64,000 nt of DNA. Origin: Conus ventricosus. Taxonomy: Eukaryota > Mollusca > Gastropoda > Neogastropoda > Conidae. Within the stretch, counting starts at the first letter, position 1; every line of letters starts with the position of its first letter. The notes beneath the pieces are model-generated. The model had not been told where the DNA came from, ran no database searches, and saw only the letters and a list, made by a program, of their open reading frames with translations. The stretch lies in assembly GCA_018398815.1 (NCBI GenBank), contig CM031622.1:18052471-18116470 (forward strand), read 5' to 3'. Below are positions 11,318-22,244 of this stretch, in pieces. The position numbers were made by a program, and so were the translations under genes.

Positions 11318-11393
11318 ATGAAAGACCACTCCGCTTTCTTTTCTATGAGATTATTGGCTGCCCTGTTCCTCTTACAGCCTGTCAGTCAGACAG
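11318..11393 (+). CDS. candidate signal-peptide first exon (alternative start or nested gene)
   Basis: ATG at 11318 opens MKDHSAFFSMRLLAALFLLQ followed by PVSQT, a strong signal-peptide pattern. A donor follows at once (CAGACAG|GTAATA at 11394), leaving phase 1, the same phase as exon 1. It could therefore feed the phase-1 acceptors at 19280 or the cassettes, or begin a separate gene nested in intron 3. No transcript support is available here, and the donor is only moderate. Confidence 0.35.
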
Positions 11394-12030
11394 GTAATAG
11401 AGGCAGCATGGGTATTTTAACAAACAAAAAGGGGAGATAAGCCTCTCCACTCCACTGCTCCACCAAAGGCTGCAAGGCTGATCACAGTCAGTGAACCAAC
11501 AACTAACACAGGTTTTTGCCAGGGAGAGGAACATTTATGTCTTTACTGTGAGATCCTGTGTCAAGTTTCAGGATCAACCCAGAAGAAATATAAGATGAAA
11601 ATAAGTTTCTAAGTCTGGAGATTTTGCATTTATGCCACATGATTTGACAATATAACTTTATGCTAGTATTTGATAAAATCTGGTAAGATGATTAACAAGT
11701 ACAATATTTTAACAGTATAACTTTTTACCAGTATTTGGTACTGTCTGTTAAGATGATCACTGAATGCTATCTTCTGCCAGAATAACTGTATGCCTACACT
11801 GGTGAAACTTATTAAGGTGATTTATGAGTACTGTTGATTGTCTTAATGCTTTGTAGTAGGTGACACTAATCAACAGGTGTGCCTGGATTAAATGTGTACC
11901 AGTATTACTCTGTCACAAGAAACGGTCCACCTATCACACACCCCACCCCCTAATAAATTTGGCATATGTATTTTTAGTGCTTTAGAGTGTATAGATCATG
12001 GAAAATCATGTTAGCTTAAAAAATCTTGGG
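11394..12030. other. intronic sequence, no feature recognised
   Basis: AT-rich sequence between the candidate exon and the RTE-like LINE; no open frame or repeat that I can support. Confidence 0.5.
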
Positions 12031-12034
12031 ATGC

Positions 12035-13480
12035 GCTGTCCCTTCAATCAATCAGATGCCAATGCTTGGAGCGTGGATGCATCCATGATGTCCTGTTGTG
12101 GGTAGGGAGGCGGAACAGAGTGTTGGTGATGACAAGGTCATGAGTAGCGCACATTTTGAGAAGCAGGAGGCCATTGCTGTTGCAGTTGCCAGTACCGTGT
12201 CTCCCAATGATCCCATACCAGGTCAGGTGATCGGTCTCCACTCTGACGTTGAAGTCCCCGAGTACGATTAGCTTCTCAGACGGTGGGACTGCTGCGATGA
12301 AAGTGTCTAGTTCTTCGTAGAACTTGTCCTTGATGTCATCTGGGTTGGTCATTGTTGGGGCGTATGTGCTGATTAGTGTTGCACTCTTCTTGTTTCCAAG
12401 CGGAAGCTTGAGTGTCATCAGGCAATCGTTTATGCCCTCTGGGAGCTTGACAAGTTTCCGGGTGAGATGGGATCTGATGGCAAATCCCACGCCTGCCTCT
12501 CGCCGTTCAGTGCTGCTGCGTCCGCTCCAGAAGAAGTATGTATCCTCCACCACATCCTGTGAGTTGGCCTTTGTCTGCTAGGCGTGTTTCCCTGAGTGCT
12601 GCTATGTCAACGTTGTAGGGAGCAAGTTCTTTGGTGACCAGTACAGTTCTTTGTTCTGGTCTGTCTGCCTTGGCGTTGTCCAGTAGAGTTGGCACGTTCC
12701 AAGATTGAGCACCTTTGTTTTTGTTTTCTTTGTAGTTCAACCGCTGGGAGGGACACCATGCCAGCCGCGGTTTGCTGGCCAGGGTAAGGTGAAGCAGGCA
12801 ATGTTTAGGGCACCTTTTTTAGCCCCATCCTCTTGCTATGGAGGTGAGCAGTGCGGTCCTAAAAAGTGCTGCTCAGACACTCAGGGGGCTGCCGAACTCC
12901 ACTTCTGCTTCATCCAGTAGAGAGCGACCACATGCTCTGGGCCGCCTGTGTGCAGGCTCGTGACTGACAGCTCCCAGTGTGTCCACATCTGATGCCTTCT
13001 CCACTTGCCCATCACCACAGGACTTGAGGTTGCGCTGTGGGGTTTGAAGTCATGACTTGCGCTTGACTTGGATTATAGTGAGGGAGAGTTGCGCGTCGTC
13101 AGCCTCACTCTCTTGCCTCTGTCCATCTGTGTCCAGTGGCAAGACAAAGTCGACAAGGCTGGAGATAGACTGGGGTGCAGTGGATAACTGCGATGCCTTT
13201 CGTGTCTTGACACGCCCTGTGCGCTCCACAACGCGTTGCTGGAAATCGCCTTTCTGCCCGTTGAACCACAGTGGTTTCTTCCACGCAGTCTGCCGAATTC
13301 AGCTTCGCATACAAGGTAGACAAGCCCTAGAGTTGAGGGTCGGTGACCCGTCAACTTACCAGCTATGCTTGCAGTATGCTCGCAAGATAGTGGAGACTGT
13401 GGGGGCGGGAACGTCCAGCTTCCCATGCAAGTCCAAAGGACTTGCCTTGCACTGCCCACTGAGAAGTGTAGTACATTGAA
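12035..13480 (-). mobile_element. RTE-like LINE, 5' region with AP endonuclease domain
   Basis: Minus-strand frames 12740-12507 and 12553-12044 together give an AP-endonuclease-type domain. I see LAPYNVDIAALRETRLAD (the catalytic-Glu region), then ERREAGVGFAIRSHL, ISTYAPTM, VLGDFNVRVETDHLTW (the GDFN motif) and a conserved end at TSWMHPRSKHWHLID. One frame break falls near 12545. Sequence up to about 13480 is probably the element's 5' leader. The reverse transcriptase is missing and the copy stops abruptly near 12035, so only the 5' part is present, the opposite of usual 5' truncation. It lies antisense in intron 3. Confidence 0.75.
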
Positions 13481-13645
13481 GAGTTGTTTCCCCTAACTGT
13501 TTGGCAGTTTCTTACTGTCTCATACCACCTGTTAAAATCCACTCAAAACCTGAGTGAAGAACTAAAGCGGAGACTGAAAATAAAGGCAGATACAGGTATG
13601 TTGATATTATCTTGGCCGACTGAGATCTCACACATGTACTGACAG

Positions 13646-13939
13646 TCAGAAAGTAAGTATGAGGACTGGCCAAGAAGGATGGACTTTCAGAAACTTATCT
13701 ACGCACCAAGTTCTGTCATTTCCCTAGAAACCTGGGTTCCTGCAACTAGCCCAGCACAGGACCAAACATCCACGCCACCACACGGCCAAGCAGACCCAAA
13801 CCAGATCAGTCTGCCTGGACCAGTCACCAGCAACCTGAGAGAGAGCTGCACACCTCTCCAGCTAAAAATCAAAGTGCCAGAGAACTCCCTGGACACAACT
13901 CCTCAAAACATTCCCTCCCATTATGATGACATAAACTGA
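13646..13939 (+). CDS. candidate last exon encoding a Pro-rich cytoplasmic-like tail
   Basis: After a possible acceptor (TGTACTGACAG, ending 13645) the frame runs 97 codons to TGA at 13937. It begins SESKYEDWPRRMDFQKLIYA and ends near IPSHYDDIN. The protein is polar, rich in Pro, Ser and Thr, with several tyrosines, and an AATAAA lies 16 nt after the stop (13955-13960). It could pair with the signal-peptide exon at 11318 as a small nested gene, but the phases of intermediate exons are unresolved. An open stretch with its own acceptor and donor is also present at 13508-13595. Confidence 0.3.
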   Translation, partial: SESKYEDWPRRMDFQKLIYAPSSVISLETWVPATSPAQDQTSTPPHGQADPNQISLPGPVTSNLRESCTPLQLKIKVPENSLDTTPQNIPSHYDDIN

Positions 13940-13990
13940 GATTAAGGCAGCCTGAATAAAGACAGTCTGCTTCAACTGAACCTTTATGAG

Positions 13991-14075
13991 TCTGTATATT
14001 TTACTCTGGTATACACAGTCTGTATATTTTACTCTGGTATACACAGTCTGTATATTTTACTCTTGTATACACTAG
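13991..14075. repeat. 28-bp tandem repeat, 3 copies
   Basis: Three near-identical units containing TGTATATTTTACTC and GTATACAC. Confidence 0.95.
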
Positions 14076-14375
14076 TAGAGTTGACCTGCCAAATTGCCCA
14101 CAACTTGTGTCAGTTATTTGTTGTTCAGACATCATTTCGTGTTTGAACTTATTTCTAATTCTGTATGTCACTCCTAAAGCAAGCACATGCACTTTTGGAT
14201 GCATAAACCTAAGGTGAATCATTCCTGAGCCACTCTGGAGTATTTCTAACAGTCCCAAGAGATATGTATTTTTGTCTTCCAATGCTTAGTACTGGAAAGT
14301 TGCTCCTTCCACCACTAGTAAGAGAGAGGGTGGAGGTGAAATCTCAACTCTATAATTCTAACAGAGGAAACACTC

Positions 14376-14426
14376 TGAGTCTGTCTGTCTGTCTCTTTCA
14401 CTCTGTCTGTCTGTCTGTCTGTCGTC

Positions 14427-14494
<68 letters not shown>

Positions 14495-14495
14495 G
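14376..14495. repeat. (CTGT)n-(CT)n microsatellite
   Basis: CTGT tetranucleotides then about 30 CT units, immediately upstream of a LINE 3' fragment. Confidence 0.95.
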
Positions 14496-15148
14496 ATACT
14501 ATGCCATGTTATATCAATGCCCTTTTTACAAGATCGAACAGCTTTTCTGGCTCGACGAAATTCCTTCTTCCCTACCCACGCATTGATCTATACAAAACAA
14601 GCCTAGCTTACTCTGGACCATATGTCTGGAACTCACTTCCACCGAATCTACAAAGCATGAATTCTTTAAAACTTTTCAAGGAACATTTGCATAAACATTT
14701 TATGTCTCAGTAGTTAAATTATTCGATTACAATGATTAGCGCCCATTTGCTAAGTCTTCTGTGAACCATACTTTGAATAAATCGTCTAAACATAAAACCT
14801 ACTCCGTTAAAATCGCTCATCCCCACTCCCACTCTGTCGACCATCCCTTTTCTCCTCCCCCTACCTACCATTCTCTCTTCCACACCCTCCTCTGACCTCT
14901 CTCTCTGTAGGTTTTGATTGTTTGTTTGCTTTTAAGTTTCCTTCTGTTTTACCATCCCCCATCTCATTAGTGCTTTTATGAATGGTTTGCTTATCATTGT
15001 AGAATTAGATTATCATGTTGCTATGTTGAATTGTCAGTATGAATGATATGTGCTGAAATAATGTATGCATGACAAGGACAGATTGTAAGACTAGGCTTTG
15101 GGCTAAAATCTTCATCCTTGTGTATTAAAGATCAATCAATCAATCAAT

Positions 15149-15150
<2 letters not shown>
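14496..15150 (+). mobile_element. LINE 3' end fragment with (ATCA)n tail
   Basis: Codons up to the stop at 14711 read NALFTRSNSFSG, then LYKTSLAYSGPYVWNSLPPN and SLKLFKEHLHKHFMSQ. This is the conserved C-terminus of CR1/L2-type LINE proteins (YSGPxxWNSLP ... FKxxLxxH). About 400 bp of 3' UTR follows, ending in an ATCAATCAATCA tail at 15130-15151, a typical LINE 3' terminus. The element is heavily 5' truncated. Confidence 0.8.
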
Positions 15151-15224
<74 letters not shown>

Positions 15225-15302
15225 GTCTGTCTGTCGTCTGTCTCTCTGCCTTAGTGTATGTGTTTATCTCTCTGTCTCTGTCACAGTCTGTCATTATATC
15301 TG

Positions 15303-15374
<72 letters not shown>

Positions 15375-15400
15375 TCTCTCTTTCTGCCTCTCTCTGTAAA
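15151..15400. repeat. (CT)n microsatellites
   Basis: Two long CT tracts separated by CTGT-rich sequence, adjoining the LINE tail. Confidence 0.97.
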
Positions 15401-15404
15401 TCAC

Positions 15405-15760
15405 TGCATCAACCTGAGAAATACTTATATGATACCACAATTACAAAATTCAGAAGGGCATTAGTAAAAGTCTGATCAGGCGTAAATGAGCTTTGAATAA
15501 ATAAAGAGTATACCGATACTACAGCAATAACCACCTGCCCTTTTTGCAGTGAAGAAGAAACCGAAATACATTTTCTTCTGAAACGTCCAGGTTACAAAAA
15601 ATTATGAGAAAAAATATATTCATAAACACTATAAAGATAGCTTTCCTGTCCAGTTGCAAATTGATAATCCTATCATAATGAGAGATGTTGCTATGTTTGT
15701 ACATTGCGCTTTATATTTTAGAGAGGAACAGTTGTAATGAAATGATATAAACCTAAGTTT
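15405..15760 (+). mobile_element. LINE C-terminal zinc-knuckle fragment
   Basis: Plus-strand translation near 15520-15600 gives CPFCSEEETEIHFLL followed by a degenerate RPGY. The preceding TITKFRRALVKVRSGVNEL is the usual upstream segment of this LINE C-terminus. Stop codons interrupt it. It is related in type to the minus-strand fragment at 2025-2640. Confidence 0.65.
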
Positions 15761-15933
15761 GTTGCATGTTATCGCCAAATGAGCAGCCTTCTTTTTGAAA
15801 TTTTTGTGTATAAATCATTCATTTTCAATAGCACAAACAATTTCATGTTACATGACTTATGTGGATAGGCTGGAGGCCTCACATTAAAGTCATGAGTTCA
15901 CGAGTTCTCTGTATGTGTTTGTGTGTTAGTGCG

Positions 15934-16045
<112 letters not shown>

Positions 16046-16318
16046 ATGGATGCATGAGTGAAAGAGATAGAGACAGTCAGACAGAGAAACAGACAGAGTT
16101 TTTGTTTGAATTTCTCTATGTGATTTCACAAGGTCGGGGTTACCATAATTCTGAATGCTGGTTCAGTAAAAGCAGTGGATATAGTCACAAAAACTGCCTT
16201 CAGTAGAGTTGAAAACCTGTGAAACAAATCATTATTTTCAGTGTGTGACTTTATAAAAATCTGTAACTGTTACTTTGCAAAAATCATTTTTTTAATGTAT
16301 TTCATTTCCATTTTTTAG

Positions 16319-16455
16319 AAGCACAGGTGGCTTAGAGTGCACATGGACAATACAGGCATCAAGTGATGACCGCCTCGTCCGTCTGAACTTCATCACTTTT
16401 CACATGATGAACGACACCGTTGCCAAGAATGGAGACTGCGTCGCCATTTATGACG
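16319..16455 (+). CDS. exon 4 of the CUB gene: CUB domain, N-terminal half
   Basis: Acceptor TTCCATTTTTTAG ends at 16318 and donor GACG|GTGAGA starts at 16456; entry phase 2, exit phase 1. The translation GGLECTWTIQASSDDRLVRL, then NFITFHMMNDT and GDCVAIYDG, is a clear CUB half. It shows the CxWxI strand, the LxFxxF strand, and the CxxxVxIYDG segment containing the conserved Cys and Asp. CUB domains bind proteins or glycans outside the cell, often with calcium. A 38-bp minisatellite begins about 32 bp after the donor. Confidence 0.85.
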
Positions 16456-16487
16456 GTGAGAGCAAAATTGGGACTTTGTGAAATTTT

Positions 16488-17466
16488 GTTTCTGTCATTC
16501 TTGATAAGTGTGTGTATGTGTGGGTGTTTCTGTCATTCTTGATAAGTGTGTGTATGTGTGGGTGGTTCTGTCATTCTTGATAAGTGTGTGTATGTGTGGG
16601 TGTTTCTGTCATTCTTGATAAGTGTGTGTATGTGTGGGTGTTTCTGTCATTCTTGATAAGTGTGTGTATGTGTGGGTGTTTCTGTCATTCTTGATAAGTG
16701 TGTGTATGTGTGGGTGGTTCTATCATTCTTGATGAGTGTGTGTATGTGTGGGTGTTTCTGTCATTCTGGATAAGTGTGTGTATGTGTGGGTGTTTCTGTC
16801 ATTCTTGATAAGTGTGTGTATGTGTGGGTGTTTCTGTCATTCTGGATAAGTTTGTGTGTATGTGTGGGTGTTTCTGTCATTCTGGATAAGTGTGTGTATG
16901 TGTGGGTGTTTCTGTCATTCTTGATAAGGGTCTGTATGTGTGGGTGTTTCTGTCATTCTTGATAAGTGTGTGTATGTGTGGGTGTTTCTGTCATTTTTGA
17001 TAAGTGTGTGTATGGGTGGGTGTTTCTGTCATTCTTGATAAGTGTGTGTATGTGTGGGTGTTTCTGTCATTCTTGATAAGTGTGTGTATGGTGGGTGTTT
17101 CTGTCATTTTTGATAAGTGTGTGTATGTGTGGGTGTTTCTGTCATTCTTGATAAGTGTGTGTATGTGTGGGTGTTTCTGTCATTTTTTATAAGTGTGTGT
17201 ATGTGTGGTGTTTCTGTCATTCTGGATAAGTGGTGTAGGGTGAGTGTTTCTGTCATTCTTGATAAGTGTTGTATGGTGGGTGTTTCTGTCATTCTTGATA
17301 AGGTCTGTATGTGTGGTGTTCTGTCATTCTTGATAAGTGTGTGTATGTGTGGGTGTTTCTGTCATTCTTGATAAGTGTGTGTATGGGTGGGTATTTCTGT
17401 CATTCTGGATAAGTGTGTGTATGGGTGGGTGTTTCTGTCATTCTGGATAAGTGTGTATGTGTGGGT
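16488..17466. repeat. 38-bp minisatellite, about 26 copies
   Basis: Tandem units containing TTTCTGTCATTCTTGATAAG and a GT-rich arm. Spacing between unit starts is 38 bp, with occasional 1-3 bp indels toward the 3' end. It fills the start of intron 4, directly after the CUB exon. Confidence 0.97.
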
Positions 17467-17657
17467 GCGTGCTTGCCATGGTGCAGGGACATGTCAGTGT
17501 TCACAGTTACAATGATACTCTGATCTTTATTCATGCTAATGAAAGGCTTTCCTGGTTGCTAGGTTTCTGGGCAATTGTCTGGAGTGGTTTCTCCTCCTTC
17601 CTGCCTCCATCCATTGTCTGTTTCTTCCCACTGCTCACCCCCACCCCCATCCACTGC

Positions 17658-17700
17658 CCCCCCCCCCCCCCCCCCCTCCCCTCTACCCCTCCGTTCCCCC
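17658..17700. repeat. poly-C tract
   Basis: C homopolymer of about 18-20 bases within C-rich sequence in intron 4; the opposite strand is G-rich. Confidence 0.9.
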
Positions 17701-17897
17701 TTTTGGATTGAATAGATATAAATGCAAATGGCTTCTGCGCTTGCAGATCCTGTCAAATTTCAAGCGGTGATTGGCACTGGCAGTTTCATTTCATTCCATA
17801 ACTTGGTAACATGCTGTGACTGGCTGTTGTACTAACCGCTACTGCCTGCAACCTATGGCTTTTTTCCATGTCGAAATGATATTTGATTATAGGGCAT

Positions 17898-17899
17898 AA

Positions 17900-17967
<68 letters not shown>
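17898..17967. repeat. (GT)n microsatellite
   Basis: About 34 GT units. Confidence 0.98.
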
Positions 17968-17999
17968 ACGTGTAGGTGTGTGTGTTTGTGGACTTTTGT

Positions 18000-18460
18000 G
18001 TGCACACGATACACGATACATGATATTTTATTTGTCCTCATAGAATACAAGGAAAATTTGTTTGTGGTGCCATCATCATAATTCACATATTACAACAACT
18101 TATAAAATAATATCATTAAATATAAATATTATATATAAAACTTTACAAAAACACTAAAACATCGGAAGACATTTGGCACCACATGTCGCACTCGAGTTGC
18201 GCCCCTTTCAGCCAGTGAACTGTCCTCAGCCGTGAACTGTTCTCAGCCGGTGAATTGTAAATCCTATCTATCAAGTCTTCTCATAGGATGATAGTAACAG
18301 AGGATTATCTTTTTCATTAAGATCTCTGCAAGCCTGCTCTGACAACCAAGAAGGGTATGAACAACATGGAACAGCGGCAATACCGTCAAGAGACAGGTTG
18401 AAGTTTTGATTGTAGACTGGAGAATCCAGGAGCTGATCCACCATGTTGAGAAAAAAGAAA
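18000..18460 (-). mobile_element. LINE/SINE 3' end, unclassified
   Basis: On the minus strand the sequence ends at about 18000 in AATAAAATATCATGTATCG followed by TGTATCGTG repeats, a pattern typical of a retroposon 3' terminus. Non-coding sequence extends to about 18450. The family is not assignable. Confidence 0.4.
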
Positions 18461-18530
18461 GCAAACACGCCAGCACACACAAACAGACAGACGCAGACAC
18501 ACACACAAACATGCACACATGTGTGCGTTC

Positions 18531-18536
<6 letters not shown>

Positions 18537-18582
<46 letters not shown>
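18537..18582. repeat. (AC)n microsatellite
   Basis: About 22 AC units, followed 70 bp later by a complementary GT array. Confidence 0.97.
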
Positions 18583-18583
<1 letters not shown>

Positions 18584-18651
18584 CATTTGTAAAAAAATTC
18601 GAAAATAAGAATAACTTCAGCTACACTCCACTCCTTCATGGGCATATGCAT

Positions 18652-18656
18652 GTGTG

Positions 18657-18698
<42 letters not shown>

Positions 18699-18723
18699 TG
18701 TGTGTGTGTGTATGTGTGTGTGT

Positions 18724-18780
<57 letters not shown>

Positions 18781-18836
18781 TGTGTGTGTGTGTATGTGTG
18801 TGTGTATGTGTGTGTGTGTGGTGTGTATGTGTGTGT

Positions 18837-18880
<44 letters not shown>

Positions 18881-18996
18881 TGTGTGTGTCGCACACATGT
18901 GTGCATGTTTGTGTGTGTATCTGTCTGAGTGTATGTGTACGTGTGTGTGTGTGTGTGTGTATGTGTGTGTGTGTGTCTGTGTCTGTCTGTGTCTGT
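18652..18996. repeat. (GT)n microsatellite array
   Basis: About 340 bp of GT repeats with AT interruptions, in inverted relation to the AC tract at 18537. Confidence 0.97.
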
Positions 18997-19279
18997 GTGC
19001 ATGCGCAGGTACATGTGTTTTTACAAAACAGCAATAAGTTCAGCCCCACCCCCGCCCCCTCCTCATCCACCTCCCTCTTTACTCTCTCTCTCCTCCCTTG
19101 CCACCACTCCCCTCCCCCCATCCCATCAGTCAACAACTTTCTGGTCACTGAGGGGCCCCTCCTTCCCCCTACCTCTACCCCTCCTTCCGCTACCCCCTCT
19201 GCCCCACCCTAAAATTTCCATACCATCTTGTCCACCCTGGATGGATGGCAGTGTGTTGGCATGTGTTCTCCTGTTGCAG

Positions 19280-19453
19280 GAGACCAATATGACACTGATG
19301 ACAGAGAGGAGCTGATTCAGGAGCTCTGCAGTCGGGTGCCGGAGGCGGTGTACAATAGCACGGGGCGATACCTGTCAGTGGTGTTCCGCCAGGGAGACCA
19401 TGGTGGCCTGCGATGGATGACTATGAACTACACTGCAGTCGATTCTTCTGATG
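19280..19453 (+). CDS. exon 5 of the CUB gene: CUB domain, C-terminal half
   Basis: Acceptor CTCCTGTTGCAG ends at 19279 and donor GATG|GTGAGT starts at 19454; phase 1 at both ends. The translation has EELIQELCSRVPEAVYNSTG and RYLSVVFRQGDHGGLRWMTM, then NYTAV. These supply the fourth conserved Cys, the (S/T)xxxLxVxF strand, and the final GxxxxY strand of a CUB domain. NST and NYT are N-glycosylation sequons. The phase-1 exit is shared by all four downstream cassettes, which allows alternative splicing from this donor. Confidence 0.85.
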
Positions 19454-20131
19454 GTGAGTCCTGTGTAAATACCTACATGTGCATGTGTGTGTGTGTGTGC
19501 GTGGTGTGTGTGTCTGTGTGGTGATGGGCTTCAGTCTCTGTGTTAGATGTTTGTGATTATTATTATTCTTTGGTTTGGGTTCATGCTTATGTCTTACTTC
19601 TACTGTGGCTGTTTATTGTGCTTCTTCTTTTCAAACTGAGCGATTTTTGTTGTTTTTTGTAAAGTGCATGTACATGTTTGTGCATGAGCGTGCGTTGTGC
19701 GTATATGTGTGTGTGTGTGTGTTCATTTGTGAATGCACATGGTAATCAATGGTTTTTTTTTTCATATGAAATGAAAACCATGTACACAAGTTAAATCTTT
19801 ACCCATCCTTCCCTACATGAAGAAGGATTGCGTGCTGGTGCGAGGGATCACGCTTTCCTGCCATCTTCCCACTGACTCTCAACAGCTGTTTCCCTTGACA
19901 TTTGATCACCAGTGATCCAAGTTGTTGCTTTTGTGTGTGTTTTTTCTTAGATTATCACAGTTAAAGACATTTTTATTGTTATTGTTGGAATAGTTGTACT
20001 AAAACAAACCTAAACAAATGTATCTACAAAGAAAAAAATAATATTATGAAAATGTGAATATTTTTGCTTAGTTGTTGCTAAAAAAAAAAGAAAAAAGCAG
20101 AAAACTCAAAATCTGTTATGAGCGAACCCCC

Positions 20132-20132
<1 letters not shown>

Positions 20133-20178
<46 letters not shown>

Positions 20179-20182
20179 ACCC
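20133..20182. repeat. poly-C tract of about 46 bases
   Basis: Near-pure C homopolymer in the intron after exon 5. The minus strand is a long G run with G-quadruplex potential; the length in the assembly is probably approximate. Confidence 0.95.
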
Positions 20183-20444
20183 CAGTGTATTTAGACATGA
20201 TCCCCAGAGACAGAATCTGGTTATCTTTATCATGGGTTTTTAAGAAGAGAAAAAAAAAAGGCAATTTGCATAACAATGTCAAATGTGGAGTGCTTCAAAG
20301 TTCTACAACTCCAGGGGGAAAAAAAAGAGGAAGGAGAAGAAGGCTGGTGGTGGGGTTTGAACCTCAGTCCTCCTGTCTCAGTATGCTGACAGCGGGGAAG
20401 ATTTGTCTTCATGGAACAACATTGCATCAACTTCTGCATTTGAC

Positions 20445-20764
20445 TGCAGTATGAAATGGACAGCATGGCACATTGGACAGACACTGCAGTATGAAATGGA
20501 CAGCATGGCACATTGGACAGACACTGCAGTATGAAATGTACAGCATGGCACATTGGACAGACACTGCAGTATGAAATGGACAGCATGGCACATTGGACAG
20601 ACACTGCAGTATGAAATGGACAGCATGGCACATTGGACAGACACTGCAGTATGAAATGGACAGCATGGCACATTGGACAGACACTGCAGCATGAAATGGA
20701 CAGCGTGGCACATTGGACAGACACTGCAGTATGAAATGGACAGCATGGCACATTGGACAGACAG
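20445..20764. repeat. 40-bp minisatellite, 8 copies
   Basis: Eight head-to-tail 40-bp units (320 bp) with ACTGCAGTATGAAATGGACA and GCATGGCACATTGG; only two or three substitutions among copies. The minus-strand open frames across it are repeat artefacts. Confidence 0.97.
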
Positions 20765-21600
20765 ACAGGGGGTGAGGGGAAGAAGGGAAGCCTTTTGTCT
20801 CTTGCAACATGTGAACAATTATTGCCAACAAAACAGTAAGAAAAAGACAGGAGCACATTGGAGTAGGTTGTGAACTTTTGTGTGTTATTTTGAAGAAGCA
20901 AAGGGAACCAAAAGCAATGGAAGTTTAGCAGCTTAACTACCAGCAGAGCTACACATGTAAATGACAGTGTACTGGGTTGGAAACAAAATCCATTGGGTAG
21001 ATATGTATGAAACTGTCACTCTTACACCCAAGAACTGAAATGCTGCTACAAGGAAAAGATCCTGGACTTGCTGTCTGTTGTTCGTCGGAACAGACTTCAA
21101 AATGGGAGCTGGGTGTATTCTTCACTTTCACATTCACAAATTATGCATACAGTGTTGTGTGGGATAATATTCAATTTTTTTTAAAGAAAGCTGTACATTT
21201 ATATCACAAATACTGTTTATCACATTACACTAGCTTTTTCTCTTTGAAGCAGATTTTGGGATGGAGATTAGGGGTAGGAGCAAGGTGGAGGAAGAACAGG
21301 GGAGTAGGGGGTGGTGGTGATGGGAAAGGAAGGTGGATAACTCACATCATGAATGATCTTTCATTTACTTAAACAGGCCTTAGGGTGTTTTGTCCCTTTG
21401 AAAGTCGGCCAGCGTCAGGTGGTTTTAGCTTGAGTGCATTCATTTCTACCTGCTCATGTCTGGCACAATTTATAACAAACCCAACATTCCATGGACTTTG
21501 TCGCTCCCATAGAGATTTATGCATATAATTGTGCACATTCTTTAAGAGTTCTTTTGACTTTCTTGTTGATTCTGAAACAAATTTATTTGTTTTACAACAG

Positions 21601-21860
21601 TATTGGAAGCAGCACTCCAGAAGTTTGTGGATGCCATTGAAGAGGTTGGAATATTTCTGGTGATTGGACTTATTGGGTGCGCAGTCTTCAGTGTATTCGT
21701 GAGGTGTGTGAGACGGCGGGGAAACGGTCCCATTGACTTTGATAGTATTCAACATCGTATTGAAGAATCTTTCAGAAGACATCGTCACACCTCTGGAAAC
21801 CAAAGGCACACAAACGAATTTGAGGGCGGACCCAGCAGGGAGAACAGAAGGTCAAGCTGA
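21601..21860 (+). CDS. cassette T1: transmembrane helix and basic tail
   Basis: Acceptor TTTGTTTTACAACAG ends at 21600; phase 1 entry matches exon 5. The frame runs 86 codons to TGA at 21858. It has a juxtamembrane EAALQKFVDAIEEV, a hydrophobic helix GIFLVIGLIGCAVFSVFV, a basic stop-transfer RCVRRRG, and a polar Arg-rich tail. After the TGA the same frame stays open for 62 more codons, including DIERQWHNLE and EADLEDTEASLESE, to TAA at 22047. A PPPSYDSLFK ending lies in another frame and stops at 22123. This looks like a longer ancestral tail interrupted by a stop and a frameshift, or stop-codon readthrough. Confidence 0.6.
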
Positions 21861-22123
21861 ATTTCCCTGAACTCATCTCTGATGCATGCTGACATTGAGA
21901 GACAGTGGCATAATCTTGAATCACAGGATGTGCGACGTGCAGGACTCATAGGAAGAGAAGCAGACCTTGAGGACACCGAGGCTTCCTTGGAATCTGAAAC
22001 TTGTCCGATTTCCCAAACAGCAGAATCTGAGCCCAGTGCGCAAGTTTAATGCCTCCTGGACCCAATGATGACTGTGGAAATCCATCAGAACCTCCTCCCT
22101 CATATGACTCTTTGTTCAAATAG
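21861..22123 (+). pseudogene. residual tail of cassette T1 ending in a PPxY-like motif
   Basis: In frame with T1, 62 codons follow the TGA with an acidic, coding-like composition. Then, in the +2 frame, PPGPNDDCGNPSEPPPSYDS is followed by LFK and TAG at 22121. PPSY fits the PPxY consensus bound by WW domains of Nedd4-type ubiquitin ligases (established knowledge). The matching endings in the other cassettes make a shared ancestral tail likely. Confidence 0.45.
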
Positions 22124-22177
22124 GAGGGTACCTCCATTGAAAACTTGGAACCATGGGAAAGGGAATGAGACACAATG

Positions 22178-22243
<66 letters not shown>
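22178..22243. repeat. (TG)n microsatellite
   Basis: About 33 TG units, 60 bp after the T1 tail. Confidence 0.98.

Positions 22244-22244
<1 letters not shown>

Noticed and set aside
12044..12740. Host AP endonuclease or craniofacial-development-like gene
   Set aside because: The TSWMHPRSKHWHLID end and context are those of an RTE-type LINE endonuclease.
16488..17466. CRISPR-like regular array
   Set aside because: Units are contiguous with no unique spacers and lie in a eukaryotic intron; it is a minisatellite. The same holds for 27430-28625, 30028-30815 and 51137-51505.
20230..20901. Minus-strand repeat proteins over the 40-bp array
   Set aside because: All three frames are open because the unit lacks stops; no biological support.
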